From the NCBI GenBank assembly GCA_004296145.1, contig SEBM01000043.1:1-13565 (forward strand): DNA of 13,565 bases. Reading direction: 5' to 3'. This stretch comes from Flavobacterium sp. GTDB lineage: Bacteria; Bacteroidota; Bacteroidia; Flavobacteriales; Flavobacteriaceae. A program made the translations under genes and the position numbers. The number at the start of each line of letters is the position of its first letter. The stretch's first letter is position 1. The notes beneath the pieces were generated by a model. That model was not told the DNA's origin and did not search any database. It was given only the letters and a program-made list of their open reading frames with translations. Shown piece after piece: positions 7,019 through 13,520 of this stretch.

Positions 7019-8938
7019 TTATACGATATTTGAAATATTAAATCGGATACTAATTAATTCCTGAAGCTCTTTAATCGTTTTAAAAGTTCTTTTTAGTTTT
7101 ATTTTTTCCATTTTAGACAAGGTTTCCAAAGCAATAAACTGACCTGAATCATTATGCAAAAGACCTTGTTTAGTCCTGAATTTTAATAAAGCTTTGAATG
7201 AATAAGAACAAGACAAATACAACTCTCTGTTATTTGGTTCAAGTTCAGCTAATTTTTCAAAACGTTCTGCAGTATTGCTTATTGATTTTACAGAATGAGA
7301 TAAAATCAAAACTCTTGCTGCGTCAGTAAGAGGCATTAACGCTCTTCTTTTAATATCAAAATTATCTTTGTTTGCACCATCCTGTTCTACCAAAAACTGT
7401 CTAAAAAAACCAGTAGGAGAGGGACTTTGCAATGCACCGCTCACTAAATGTACATAAAATACAGGATTGGCTTTTACGGTCTCAAAAATAAAATCGGAAA
7501 GATTATTGGTAATTTCTGCGTCACCATACGTTAAACTATAATCAAAAAAGATAAAAGACAATAAAACTTCATTTTTTCCAGGATTTGTAATCCAATGATG
7601 TACCTGGTTTTTCCATTCATCAAGACTCATGCACCATTTTGGGTTCGAAGCCATCATTTCGGCAGGGCAATAATCATAACCAATTTCAAAAAGACCTTTA
7701 TTAACAAGGGTGGCAAATTTCTGAAAATATACTTTTGTTTCCTCTTTAAAAACATCCGAAACATTTTCATAAACAATGGCATTATCCTGATCTGTATGCA
7801 GCATTTGCTCGCTTCTTCCCTGACTTCCCAACGCCAGCCATGCAAATTTTGCAGGCGGTGCGCTACTCATTTTTTCTAAAGAAATTTCAATAACACGAGT
7901 TGTACAAGCTTCATTTAATCCGGTTATGATTTTGGCAATCAAGGTCATCGGAATATTTTGATCTAAATATCCTTGCAATAGTTGCATGATTCTCGCACGG
8001 ATTGGTTTTATATCCTTTGCTTTTTTGGCTCTTTTTAATGCCTTAATCAAAACAGCAGGATTATTTCCCAATGCCACCATTACATCATGTTTCGATAAAA
8101 TTCCGACTGCTTTTGTATTGACAGTTCCGTCTTTAGTAAGACATAAATAACTGATATTGCTTTTCATCATCGCCATTTGCGCCTCGGTAACCGTCATTTT
8201 TTTAGGATACGTAATTACAGGTTTGGTCATGATCGTTTCGGCGGTTGTCAGAATTGAATAATCACCAGTAACAATTTTGTTACGAAGATCTTTATCTGTA
8301 ATAATACCAATTGGCAGCATCTCGTCAACGATTAATATGGCTCCCACTTTTTTCTTTGTCATGATTTTAGCAATATCCCTGGCAGTAGTTGACGGACCAC
8401 ATGTTACAATTTTCTTGGAATATTTTATGGGTTGTAAATCAAACGAATGACTATCAGAATGCATTGATTCGTGAAGTAAATCATCGCCATAAAGCTTGTC
8501 TTTGTGAATATCTGAATACGGATTTTTGGTGTTCGAAGCGTAACTCTCAATAAGAAAATTACCAACATTCCGGTTCTCCAAAGCATAAGGTTTAAAAACG
8601 GCAATCGGAATCGCATATAATATACTTTCCTCATGCGTTACAGCTTCCATAATATAATTTTCCTGTGCCAAAAGTGGGCGCAGGCCAAAAATATCACCTT
8701 CATCACACATGTCCAAAACAACATTTTTCTGATTTTTCTTTAAAGCAACAGCACCTTTATGAACGACATAAAAAGAATCATGCGTTTTGTCATTTTCAGC
8801 AAAAATAACAGCGTCTTTATCTTTATAAACAATAGAAATTTGTTCAGATAACTTTTCGAGATCTGCTTGATGCAAAAAACTAAAAGGCGGATAACCCTTT
8901 AAAAAGTCGGCAACTCTATGCGAAATGGTATTTTTCAT
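7019..8938 (-). CDS. cNMP-binding / CBS-pair / DUF294 nucleotidyltransferase-like signalling protein
   Basis: A 639-residue cytoplasmic multidomain protein. Residues about 18-135 form a cyclic-nucleotide-binding (CRP/CAP-type) sensor domain with no DNA-binding helix-turn-helix. Residues about 170-295 form a CBS pair (ARDIAKIMTKKKVGAILIVD and a second copy with ITYPKKMTVTEAQ), usually an adenine-nucleotide sensor. A DUF294 GlnD-like nucleotidyltransferase domain follows with GSQGRSE at 371-377 and TDQD at 382-385, the G-S and D-x-D signature of the fold. The rest matches the all-helical DUF294 C-terminal substrate-binding domain. The substrate of this family is unknown to me; by analogy with GlnD it may transfer a nucleotide to a protein. 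It is the first gene of an operon with the DEDDh exonuclease. No exact TAnnTTTG box was found in its leader (8939-9020). Confidence 0.85.
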   Translation of the reverse strand: MKNTISHRVADFLKGYPPFSFLHQADLEKLSEQISIVYKDKDAVIFAENDKTHDSFYVVHKGAVALKKNQKNVVLDMCDEGDIFGLRPLLAQENYIMEAVTHEESILYAIPIAVFKPYALENRNVGNFLIESYASNTKNPYSDIHKDKLYGDDLLHESMHSDSHSFDLQPIKYSKKIVTCGPSTTARDIAKIMTKKKVGAILIVDEMLPIGIITDKDLRNKIVTGDYSILTTAETIMTKPVITYPKKMTVTEAQMAMMKSNISYLCLTKDGTVNTKAVGILSKHDVMVALGNNPAVLIKALKRAKKAKDIKPIRARIMQLLQGYLDQNIPMTLIAKIITGLNEACTTRVIEISLEKMSSAPPAKFAWLALGSQGRSEQMLHTDQDNAIVYENVSDVFKEETKVYFQKFATLVNKGLFEIGYDYCPAEMMASNPKWCMSLDEWKNQVHHWITNPGKNEVLLSFIFFDYSLTYGDAEITNNLSDFIFETVKANPVFYVHLVSGALQSPSPTGFFRQFLVEQDGANKDNFDIKRRALMPLTDAARVLILSHSVKSISNTAERFEKLAELEPNNRELYLSCSYSFKALLKFRTKQGLLHNDSGQFIALETLSKMEKIKLKRTFKTIKELQELISIRFNISNIV

Positions 8939-9020
8939 GCGTTAGATTTAGGTTCTAATGTAAGACTTAAAATAGAAATGTAAAAGAAACACCTTTAAAA
9001 TTTATTTCAAATAAAAAGAC

Positions 9021-9050
9021 ATAAAAAAAGCTCCAAAAAAAGGAGCTTAA
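9021..9050 (-). terminator. Intrinsic terminator of the lipoprotein gene
   Basis: A 7-bp stem, AAGCTCC (9028-9034) and GGAGCTT (9042-9048), encloses a loop of seven identical bases. On the minus strand the stem is followed by a run of T, and it lies 20 nt beyond the stop of the minus-strand lipoprotein gene. The arms also match the GGAGCT at the edge of the structured element at 9464. Confidence 0.8.
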
Positions 9051-9068
9051 ATCTATAAAATGTTATAA

Positions 9069-9440
9069 TTAGTCGATTTTGACAACCGTACCGCGTTGCT
9101 TTTCTTCAGATCCAACCATTCCAAATTCAAATGTATAAGAATCTTTGGTAGTGGTTAAAATCTTCATGTTTATCGCTTTTTCTTCAGCCATATTTTTTGG
9201 GTGTTTTTTTTGCAAAATATATTCACAATCGCTAACCCAGCGTACCGTCGAAGTATCTGTTTTCCCATCAAAAGTTTCGATTTCAATACTGTCTTTACGT
9301 TCAAAAATGGTTGTTTTTTTAACGCCATTTACTTCAAAATCAAATTTGAATTTTCCATTTTTAAAATCTTTGCAATTTTGTTCGGCATTATAGCACGATA
9401 TCAATCCTAATAACGGAAGTAAGAATATAATTTTTTTCAT
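9069..9440 (-). CDS. Small lipoprotein of unknown function
   Basis: A 123-residue protein with a lipoprotein signal peptide: MKK, a hydrophobic core and a lipobox ending LISC, so the mature protein would start at lipidated Cys16. The mature part is about 108 residues, beta-rich in appearance, with DGKTDTSTVRW and DCEYILQKKHP as its most distinctive segments and two further cysteines (C23 and C72). It resembles short lipoproteins that I recall as widespread in Flavobacteriia, some of which carry a misleading 'DNA topoisomerase IV' label in databases; nothing in this sequence is a topoisomerase. The gene stands alone, with its own terminator downstream and the structured intergenic element 23 nt upstream of the start. 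Localisation to the periplasmic face of a membrane is predicted; no function is assigned. Confidence 0.75.
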   Translation of the reverse strand: MKKIIFLLPLLGLISCYNAEQNCKDFKNGKFKFDFEVNGVKKTTIFERKDSIEIETFDGKTDTSTVRWVSDCEYILQKKHPKNMAEEKAINMKILTTTKDSYTFEFGMVGSEEKQRGTVVKID

Positions 9441-9463
9441 AAGTAATTGTAAATTGTTTTTAA

Positions 9464-9548
9464 GGAGCTATTTCCTGCTGTCCGCTATATCTTTTGTCTC
9501 GTTAAAGAAACGAGACAAAAGGATGCCGCTTCCATCAGGGCTAGGGCA
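9464..9548 (-). ncRNA. Structured intergenic element, possible Flavo-1-like RNA
   Basis: An 85-bp segment between the lipoprotein gene and the small membrane-protein gene. Its core is a perfect 12-bp hairpin, TTTTGTCTCGTT (9492-9503) and AACGAGACAAAA (9509-9520), with a 5-nt loop. Outside it TCCTG (9473-9477) can pair with CAGGG (9536-9540), giving a closed two-level structure. The flanks GGATGCCGCTTCCATCAGGG and the GGAGCT edge look like an intergenic sequence I recall as frequent in Flavobacterium genomes, which may correspond to the Flavo-1 RNA motif; this name is from memory and unverified. Read on the minus strand it would sit in the leader of the lipoprotein gene. An exact TAnnTTTG box on the minus strand at 9597-9604 could drive it. 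Strand and transcription are not proven. Confidence 0.5.
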
Positions 9549-9569
9549 CTGGTTTTCAAAAGATCTTTT

Positions 9570-9731
9570 TTAATTAAAGAATAAAAAGAAAAGTATCAAA
9601 GTTAGAAAAGTAAGAAAAATTAAATTTCGTTTTTTGTTTTTTAAACTTTGTTCTTCAGCTAAATTCGTTTGACAAAATTTAATAAAAATCCACCAGCATG
9701 TACCTCCAAAATTTGCATAATAATCTATCAT
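9570..9731 (-). CDS. 53-residue membrane protein coupled to the DinB gene
   Basis: The start codon overlaps the stop of the upstream DinB-family gene in an ATGA arrangement, a strong sign of translational coupling. The product begins MIDYYANFGGTCWWIF, has a polar middle (NLAEEQSLKNKKR) and ends with a strongly hydrophobic stretch at about residues 37-52 followed by a single Asn. One C-terminal membrane span with a lysine/arginine-rich flank suggests a tail-anchored or bitopic inner-membrane protein; the aromatic first part may touch the membrane too. It ends at a TAA at 9570-9572. The gene is short enough that automatic annotation may skip it. I do not recognise a named family and propose no function. 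Confidence 0.6.
   Translation of the reverse strand: MIDYYANFGGTCWWIFIKFCQTNLAEEQSLKNKKRNLIFLTFLTLILFFLFFN
9597..9604 (-). promoter_or_regulatory. Possible -7 box upstream of the structured element
   Basis: The minus strand reads TAACTTTG, an exact match to the Bacteroidota -7 consensus TAnnTTTG. It would start a transcript about 40 nt before the structured element and then the lipoprotein gene. No convincing TTG -33 partner is visible, and the box lies inside the coding frame of the 53-residue protein, so chance is possible. Confidence 0.3.
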
Positions 9732-10303
9732 TTCAATCTTTTTAATTCGTCGTCGGTAAAGTTCTTAATTTCTTTTTCCTTGGCAAACTTTTCGGCATTG
9801 TAATTTCCGGATTTATTTCTCGGAATCGATAAACTATTCCAATCTTCCTTTTTTAATTGTTTCGCATAAAAAACAATCTGACCAACATGATACGGATAGT
9901 GCGCCAATTGACGGTTAATGGCTTCTATAACCGTGTGGCCTTCGTTTCTAATATAAATAATATCTGAAAGCTGTTCTGATTTCAGGCTGTTTAAAGCGTT
10001 TTGAAAACATTCCCATCCTTTGTCCCAAAGCTGTATCACTTCGTCTTTAGATTTTATGTCATTTTCAAATTCAGAATCGCGGTTTCGCCATTCTTTTTCG
10101 CCATCAGAAGTTAGAAAATCTGTCCAGCGCGACAGCATATTTCCTGAAATATGCTTTACAATGGCAGCGATACTATTGGTATCTTCATTTACAGAAACAA
10201 AAAGCTGTTCTGGTTCGAGTTGTGCGATCGCTTTTTCGCCTAACATTTTATAATATAAAAACTGCTTTTTTACACTTTCTAAATAAGATTCTGAAGTATT
10301 CAT
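9728..10303 (-). CDS. DinB-like (DUF1572-type) four-helix-bundle protein
   Basis: A 191-residue protein of the DinB/YfiT superfamily, whose members are four-helix bundles with a three-histidine metal site. The probable ligands are H51 in VKHISGN and H135 with H139 in AHYPYHVGQI; the latter motif with GQIVFYAK is typical of the DUF1572 branch. Members often act as bacillithiol- or other thiol-dependent transferases, but substrates for this branch are not established, so no reaction is assigned. It is predicted cytoplasmic, without signal peptide. The gene follows the pentapeptide-repeat gene by 2 nt, and its stop overlaps the start of the 53-residue membrane-protein gene, placing it in the middle of a tight operon. 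The basic C-terminal tail (residues 170-191) is rich in Lys and Glu. Confidence 0.8.
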   Translation of the reverse strand: MNTSESYLESVKKQFLYYKMLGEKAIAQLEPEQLFVSVNEDTNSIAAIVKHISGNMLSRWTDFLTSDGEKEWRNRDSEFENDIKSKDEVIQLWDKGWECFQNALNSLKSEQLSDIIYIRNEGHTVIEAINRQLAHYPYHVGQIVFYAKQLKKEDWNSLSIPRNKSGNYNAEKFAKEKEIKNFTDDELKRLK

Positions 10304-10305
10304 GG

Positions 10306-10878
10306 TTACACAATTTTAATGTCGTATTTATCTAAAAGCCCCACAATTCCCTGAGTCGAAAACTGTGCTTTTCGCATTGGGTTAAATTCGGGATCGATTT
10401 TATAATTGTAAGCAGTCCTGAAATCTACACTTGCCAATTGTGTATCATTAAAAATAGCTCCGTCAAGATTGCAATTATCAAAAACCGAACTGGTTAAATT
10501 GACTCCAATAAAAGTTACTTCTCGCAACGAGGAATTGATAAACTTTGTTTTGGGCATTTTTTTGTTCGAAAAAGCAGCGTAATCCAGCGTACTTTCATCA
10601 AAATGAACCTGAAAAAGAAAATCATCACATTCATTAAAAGCGATTCCTAAAAGTTTACAGTTTTTGAAACTCACATTTTTTAAACTTGTTCCCGTCAAAT
10701 TGGTCATAGACAAATTGCAGTCAATAAATTCGCAGTCTAGAAATGTATTACTGGCAAAATTGCTGTTAGAAAAATCACAGTTTTTAAAAACACAATCTTC
10801 AAATTCCCGATTGTTTATTTTTTTGTCAATGTAAACGACTTTCTCGAATGTTTTCTGAATGTGTATTAAACTTTCCAT
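10306..10878 (-). CDS. Pentapeptide-repeat protein, Qnr-like architecture
   Basis: A 190-residue protein with pentapeptide repeats from about residue 26 to 155, with F or L at the centre of each five-residue unit and many Cys/Asn/Thr positions (for example FEDCVFKNCDFSNSNF, FDNCNLDGAIF). Such repeats fold into a right-handed quadrilateral beta-helix. The C-terminal segment YKIDPEFNPMRKAQFS followed by GLLDKYDIKIV matches the capping helix and dimer-forming tail shared by Qnr-like chromosomal proteins, and the length is near that of Qnr (about 215). Qnr and MfpA proteins bind gyrase or topoisomerase IV and can protect them from quinolones; many chromosomal relatives have no known target, so that function is only a possibility. 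The gene is 33 nt after the two-span membrane protein and 2 nt before the DinB gene. Confidence 0.8.
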   Translation of the reverse strand: MESLIHIQKTFEKVVYIDKKINNREFEDCVFKNCDFSNSNFASNTFLDCEFIDCNLSMTNLTGTSLKNVSFKNCKLLGIAFNECDDFLFQVHFDESTLDYAAFSNKKMPKTKFINSSLREVTFIGVNLTSSVFDNCNLDGAIFNDTQLASVDFRTAYNYKIDPEFNPMRKAQFSTQGIVGLLDKYDIKIV

Positions 10879-10911
10879 GAATGTTTTTTTATTGTAAACT
10901 ACGTTGAAGAT

Positions 10912-11133
10912 TTAGTCGTTAAACAACCCTTTCATTATAACCTTCAATCCGTAAAAAATCAGAAACATAGCACTTAAACAAGTAACAATTCCGATTCCTA
11001 AAACAAGATAATGCCAATCTGTATGCTGATTCATAAATGCATTATAAATCAAAGACGGACCAATAAATAAAAGAGGCAATGAACCTGATAAGTATTTAAT
11101 ACCTTTTCCTAGTAATTGTTTATTTGTAGACAT
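10912..11133 (-). CDS. Two-span small membrane protein, DUF6095-like
   Basis: A 73-residue protein with two predicted membrane segments at about residues 14-34 and 42-63, joined by a short polar loop (NQHTDWHY). The N terminus MSTNKQLLGKGIKYL is polar and basic, so the protein is probably an inner-membrane hairpin with both ends in the cytoplasm. It resembles proteins annotated as DUF6095 in Flavobacteriia, often found after murQ as I recall; the match is from memory. The gene follows murQ by 99 nt, a gap that holds short repeats, and is probably part of the same minus-strand operon. No function is known to me. Confidence 0.7.
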   Translation of the reverse strand: MSTNKQLLGKGIKYLSGSLPLLFIGPSLIYNAFMNQHTDWHYLVLGIGIVTCLSAMFLIFYGLKVIMKGLFND

Positions 11134-11142
11134 TTTTGTTTT

Positions 11143-11210
11143 GTTTCAGGTTTTTATTGTTTAAAGTTTCAGGTTGCGTTCTTTGCGTCAATCCTTGCGA
11201 ACCTTGCGGT
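11143..11210 (-). repeat. Intergenic short-repeat block (TTGCG and GTTTCAGGTT units)
   Basis: The gap between murQ and the two-span gene holds two kinds of short direct repeat. GTTTCAGGTT occurs at 11143-11152 and 11166-11175. The pentamer TTGCG occurs at 11174, 11183, 11195 and 11204, spaced 9, 12 and 9 bases, giving a quasi-periodic string. Read on the minus strand this is CGCAAGG/CGCAAAG followed by two copies of AACCTGAAAC, a string I recall as frequent between Flavobacterium genes. No reading frame and no clear hairpin was found here. Confidence 0.6.
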
Positions 11211-11232
11211 TAAATCACATTTGCAGAAAACT

Positions 11233-12045
11233 TTATTTATTATAATTATCAACGGCTTTACGCACGCTTCCATATTTATGTAATAATTCAGAAGCCTCTT
11301 CGTATGAAACTGGAATTTCTCCCATAATCATCTTTACGCCACGATCAACCAATTTGACATTACTCAATTGCATATCGACCATTTTGTTGCCTTTTACTTT
11401 TCCAAGCTGAATCATAGCAGCAGTCGAAATCATGTTTAAAACCAATTTCTGAGCAGTTCCAGCTTTCATTCTTGAACTTCCCGTCACGAATTCCGGACCA
11501 ACAACAACTTCAATAGGAAATTGTGCTGTTAAAGCCAACGGACTTCCTGCATTACAAGTAATACAACCCGTAAGTATATTATTTTGATTGCAGGTTTCTA
11601 ATCCTCCAATAACGTACGGAGTTGTTCCAGACGCAGCAATTCCAATCACGACATCATTTTCTCCGATATTATTTGCCTGTAAATCAATCCAGGCTTGCGT
11701 TGCATTGTCTTCGGCATTTTCTACGGCGCGACGAATAGCGGTGTCGCCACCCGCAATAATTCCGTTTACTAAATCAAAAGGAACACCAAAAGTTGGCGGA
11801 CACTCAGACGCATCAACAACGCCTAAACGTCCTGATGTTCCGGCTCCGATATAGAAAATTCTTCCGCCTAATTTTAGCTTTGCTACAACTTCTGCAACAA
11901 GAGCTTCAATTTGTGGTATCGCTTTTTCTACAGCGTTCGGAACAGTTTTATCTTCGTTATTGATATTAGTAAGCAGTTCATGAACTGACATTTTTTCTAA
12001 ATGCTCGTATTTTGATGCTTGTTCTGTGGTTTTTGTAAAGCTCAT
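11233..12045 (-). CDS. murQ: N-acetylmuramic acid 6-phosphate etherase (MurQ)
   Basis: Cytoplasmic enzyme of cell-wall recycling: it cleaves the D-lactyl ether of MurNAc-6-phosphate to give GlcNAc-6-phosphate and D-lactate. At 270 residues it is a little shorter than E. coli MurQ (298), with both ends trimmed. The SIS-domain sugar-phosphate site is FYIGAGTSGRLGVVDASECPPTFG at about 64-87, with E81 in the position of E. coli Glu83. E112 in VENAEDN matches the second acidic residue, Glu114. IAASGTTPYVIGGL and SRMKAGTAQK are further family signatures. No phosphotransferase or MurNAc kinase gene lies beside it. It is the first gene of a minus-strand operon that continues with the DUF6095-like gene, and an exact -7 box lies 22 nt upstream of the start. 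Confidence 0.95.
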   Translation of the reverse strand: MSFTKTTEQASKYEHLEKMSVHELLTNINNEDKTVPNAVEKAIPQIEALVAEVVAKLKLGGRIFYIGAGTSGRLGVVDASECPPTFGVPFDLVNGIIAGGDTAIRRAVENAEDNATQAWIDLQANNIGENDVVIGIAASGTTPYVIGGLETCNQNNILTGCITCNAGSPLALTAQFPIEVVVGPEFVTGSSRMKAGTAQKLVLNMISTAAMIQLGKVKGNKMVDMQLSNVKLVDRGVKMIMGEIPVSYEEASELLHKYGSVRKAVDNYNK

Positions 12046-12067
12046 TTGTAGTATAATTGGTCTTGTC

Positions 12068-12075
12068 CAAAATTA
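12068..12075 (-). promoter_or_regulatory. Candidate -7 promoter box of murQ
   Basis: On the minus strand this reads TAATTTTG, an exact match to TAnnTTTG. It would place the transcription start about 15-17 nt before the murQ ATG. A TTG lies upstream, but with only 13 nt between it and the box, shorter than the usual spacing, so the -33 element is unclear. Confidence 0.45.
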
Positions 12076-12194
12076 CTGTTTTTTATTGCAATCCCGAAAA
12101 AATTAGAAGCCAAACTCATAATGATTTTTGAATCTTTTTATCGGTTTCTTTTTCTGTAATATTTTTCAAAACGAGGCTGAATGAACTAAAATAT

Positions 12195-12202
12195 TATATT
12201 TG
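12195..12202 (+). promoter_or_regulatory. Candidate -7 promoter box of the AraC-type regulator
   Basis: TATATTTG matches TAnnTTTG exactly and lies 18 nt before the ATG at 12221, giving a short leader. The box overlaps a 9-bp direct repeat, AATATTATA, at 12190-12198 and 12206-12214 (16-nt period), which could be an operator for autoregulation or a chance feature of A+T-rich DNA. No good -33 TTG is seen. Confidence 0.45.
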
Positions 12203-12220
12203 TTAAATATTATAAGTTAA

Positions 12221-13366
12221 ATGGATAAATTAGATTTATTGCAGGCAATTGCCAAAATTTCGGTTTTTGTTTCTTTATTATTGGCCTTTTTTTTACTGAC
12301 AGTTAAAACCCAAAATAAATTGGCAAACCGTTTATTTGCATGGTTTTTTATTTTCTCTGCAATAGACTTAAGCGGATTTTTTATTTATGCTTTTACTGAA
12401 AAATACCTGAATCTGGAGATTTTTAGATGGACGACCTGTTTGATGGGAATGCCATTGTTTTATCTTTATGTACTTTCTGTATGTTATTCTGATTTTAGGT
12501 TAAAGTGGAAACATATACTTCATTTACTTCCTCTTATAGTTGTTAATTTAGTTTTTTTACCAAGACTTTATTTGTCAGGTGATGTAGAAAAAGAACTTAT
12601 ATTTAAGACACACAATCAAATGCCGGAGTTGTATTTTTTTCAAATTCTGATTGAATTTCAATATGCCTTTTATATCGTTAGTGTGTTTCTGATCTTAAAA
12701 AAATATAAAGAAATTTATCGCGAAAACTATACAGATCCGAGTGCATCTACTTATAAATGGCTTTTTCAGATGACATGTGTTTTTCTCGTAGCGCATAGTA
12801 TTGTAGCGTTAAAAAACGTATTGCGTTATAGTGATTTTAAAGAGATATTTCTTTGGGCAAATGTTATCGTCGGAAGCGTGGCTTTATTTATAACGTGTTG
12901 GTTTATAATGAAAGCGCTAAATCATCCCGAACTTTTCAGAGGGATTAATTCGAAACTACAATTAGCAAAAGATATTATTCCAAAAGAACAATCCGAAACT
13001 ATCGAAGTAAAGGAAACTCAAAATGAAGCGTATAATAGCCAAATTACTTCCCTCAAACAATATATGACAGAGAAAGAGCCTTTTCTGGATCCGTCGCTGA
13101 CTATTCAGGAACTTTCAAATCAGATTAATATTCCGGTTCGGGATTTGTCAATTTTGATCAATCATCATATGGATCAGCATTTTTTTGATTTTGTGAATGA
13201 ATATCGTATTCAAAAAGCAATGCAAATTTTGAAAGATCAGTCAAAAAATCAGCTTACGGTTCTTGAAATTTTATACGAAGTGGGTTTTAATTCCAAATCT
13301 TCGTTTAATACTTCTTTTAAAAAATATACAAATTTAACGCCTACAGCTTATCGAAGTGTTTCATAA
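12221..13366 (+). CDS. Membrane-anchored AraC-family transcriptional regulator
   Basis: A 381-residue protein with an N-terminal membrane sensor and a C-terminal DNA-binding domain. Roughly seven hydrophobic segments fall between residues 8 and 235, followed by a linker (about 240-270) rich in Glu/Lys. Residues about 274-381 form an AraC-type double helix-turn-helix domain: LTIQELSNQINIPVRDLS is the first, and the signature ILYEVGFNSKSSFNTSFKKYTNLTPTAYR (in two parts, about 350-378) is the second. This seven-span plus AraC design is common in Bacteroidota and is presumed to sense a membrane or extracellular signal; the ligand is unknown. It is divergent from murQ with a 175-nt gap, so it might control murQ, itself or the secreted-protein gene downstream; this is inference. 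A strong terminator follows 37 nt after the stop. Confidence 0.9.
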   Translation: MDKLDLLQAIAKISVFVSLLLAFFLLTVKTQNKLANRLFAWFFIFSAIDLSGFFIYAFTEKYLNLEIFRWTTCLMGMPLFYLYVLSVCYSDFRLKWKHILHLLPLIVVNLVFLPRLYLSGDVEKELIFKTHNQMPELYFFQILIEFQYAFYIVSVFLILKKYKEIYRENYTDPSASTYKWLFQMTCVFLVAHSIVALKNVLRYSDFKEIFLWANVIVGSVALFITCWFIMKALNHPELFRGINSKLQLAKDIIPKEQSETIEVKETQNEAYNSQITSLKQYMTEKEPFLDPSLTIQELSNQINIPVRDLSILINHHMDQHFFDFVNEYRIQKAMQILKDQSKNQLTVLEILYEVGFNSKSSFNTSFKKYTNLTPTAYRSVS

Positions 13367-13402
13367 TTAAGGTTTTGTAAAAAGTCGTACTTCGCGCTCA
13401 AT

Positions 13403-13448
13403 AAAGTCGAACTGATTTCTCAAATAGAAATTGGTTCGACTTTTTTTT
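13403..13448 (+). terminator. Strong intrinsic terminator after the AraC-type gene
   Basis: An uninterrupted 18-bp stem with two adjacent G-U wobbles: AAAGTCGAAC opens the left arm (13403-13420), the right arm is 13426-13443 and the loop is 5 nt. A run of eight T (13441-13448) begins in the last bases of the right arm. Another copy of the AAAGTCG heptamer lies just before it at 13381-13387. Confidence 0.9.
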
Positions 13449-13520
13449 GTCGGTCGAATTCCGAAAATTTCTAAGGCAACTTTGCTTCAAATTAATCGAA
13501 ACAAGTTAAAATTACAAATT

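Noticed and set aside
7595..7879. A plus-strand open frame opposite the nucleotidyltransferase gene
   Set aside because: It lies wholly inside the GSQGRSE/TDQD coding region on the other strand and shows no start context or recognisable protein features.
105..10878. A quinolone-protection cluster made of topoisomerase IV genes plus the Qnr-like gene
   Set aside because: The genes lie on opposite strands more than 5 kb apart, separated by several terminators and unrelated genes; there is no sign of shared transcription.
11143..11210. The TTGCG string as a CRISPR array
   Set aside because: Units are only five bases with 4-7 base gaps, far too short for CRISPR repeats and spacers, and no cas gene is present.
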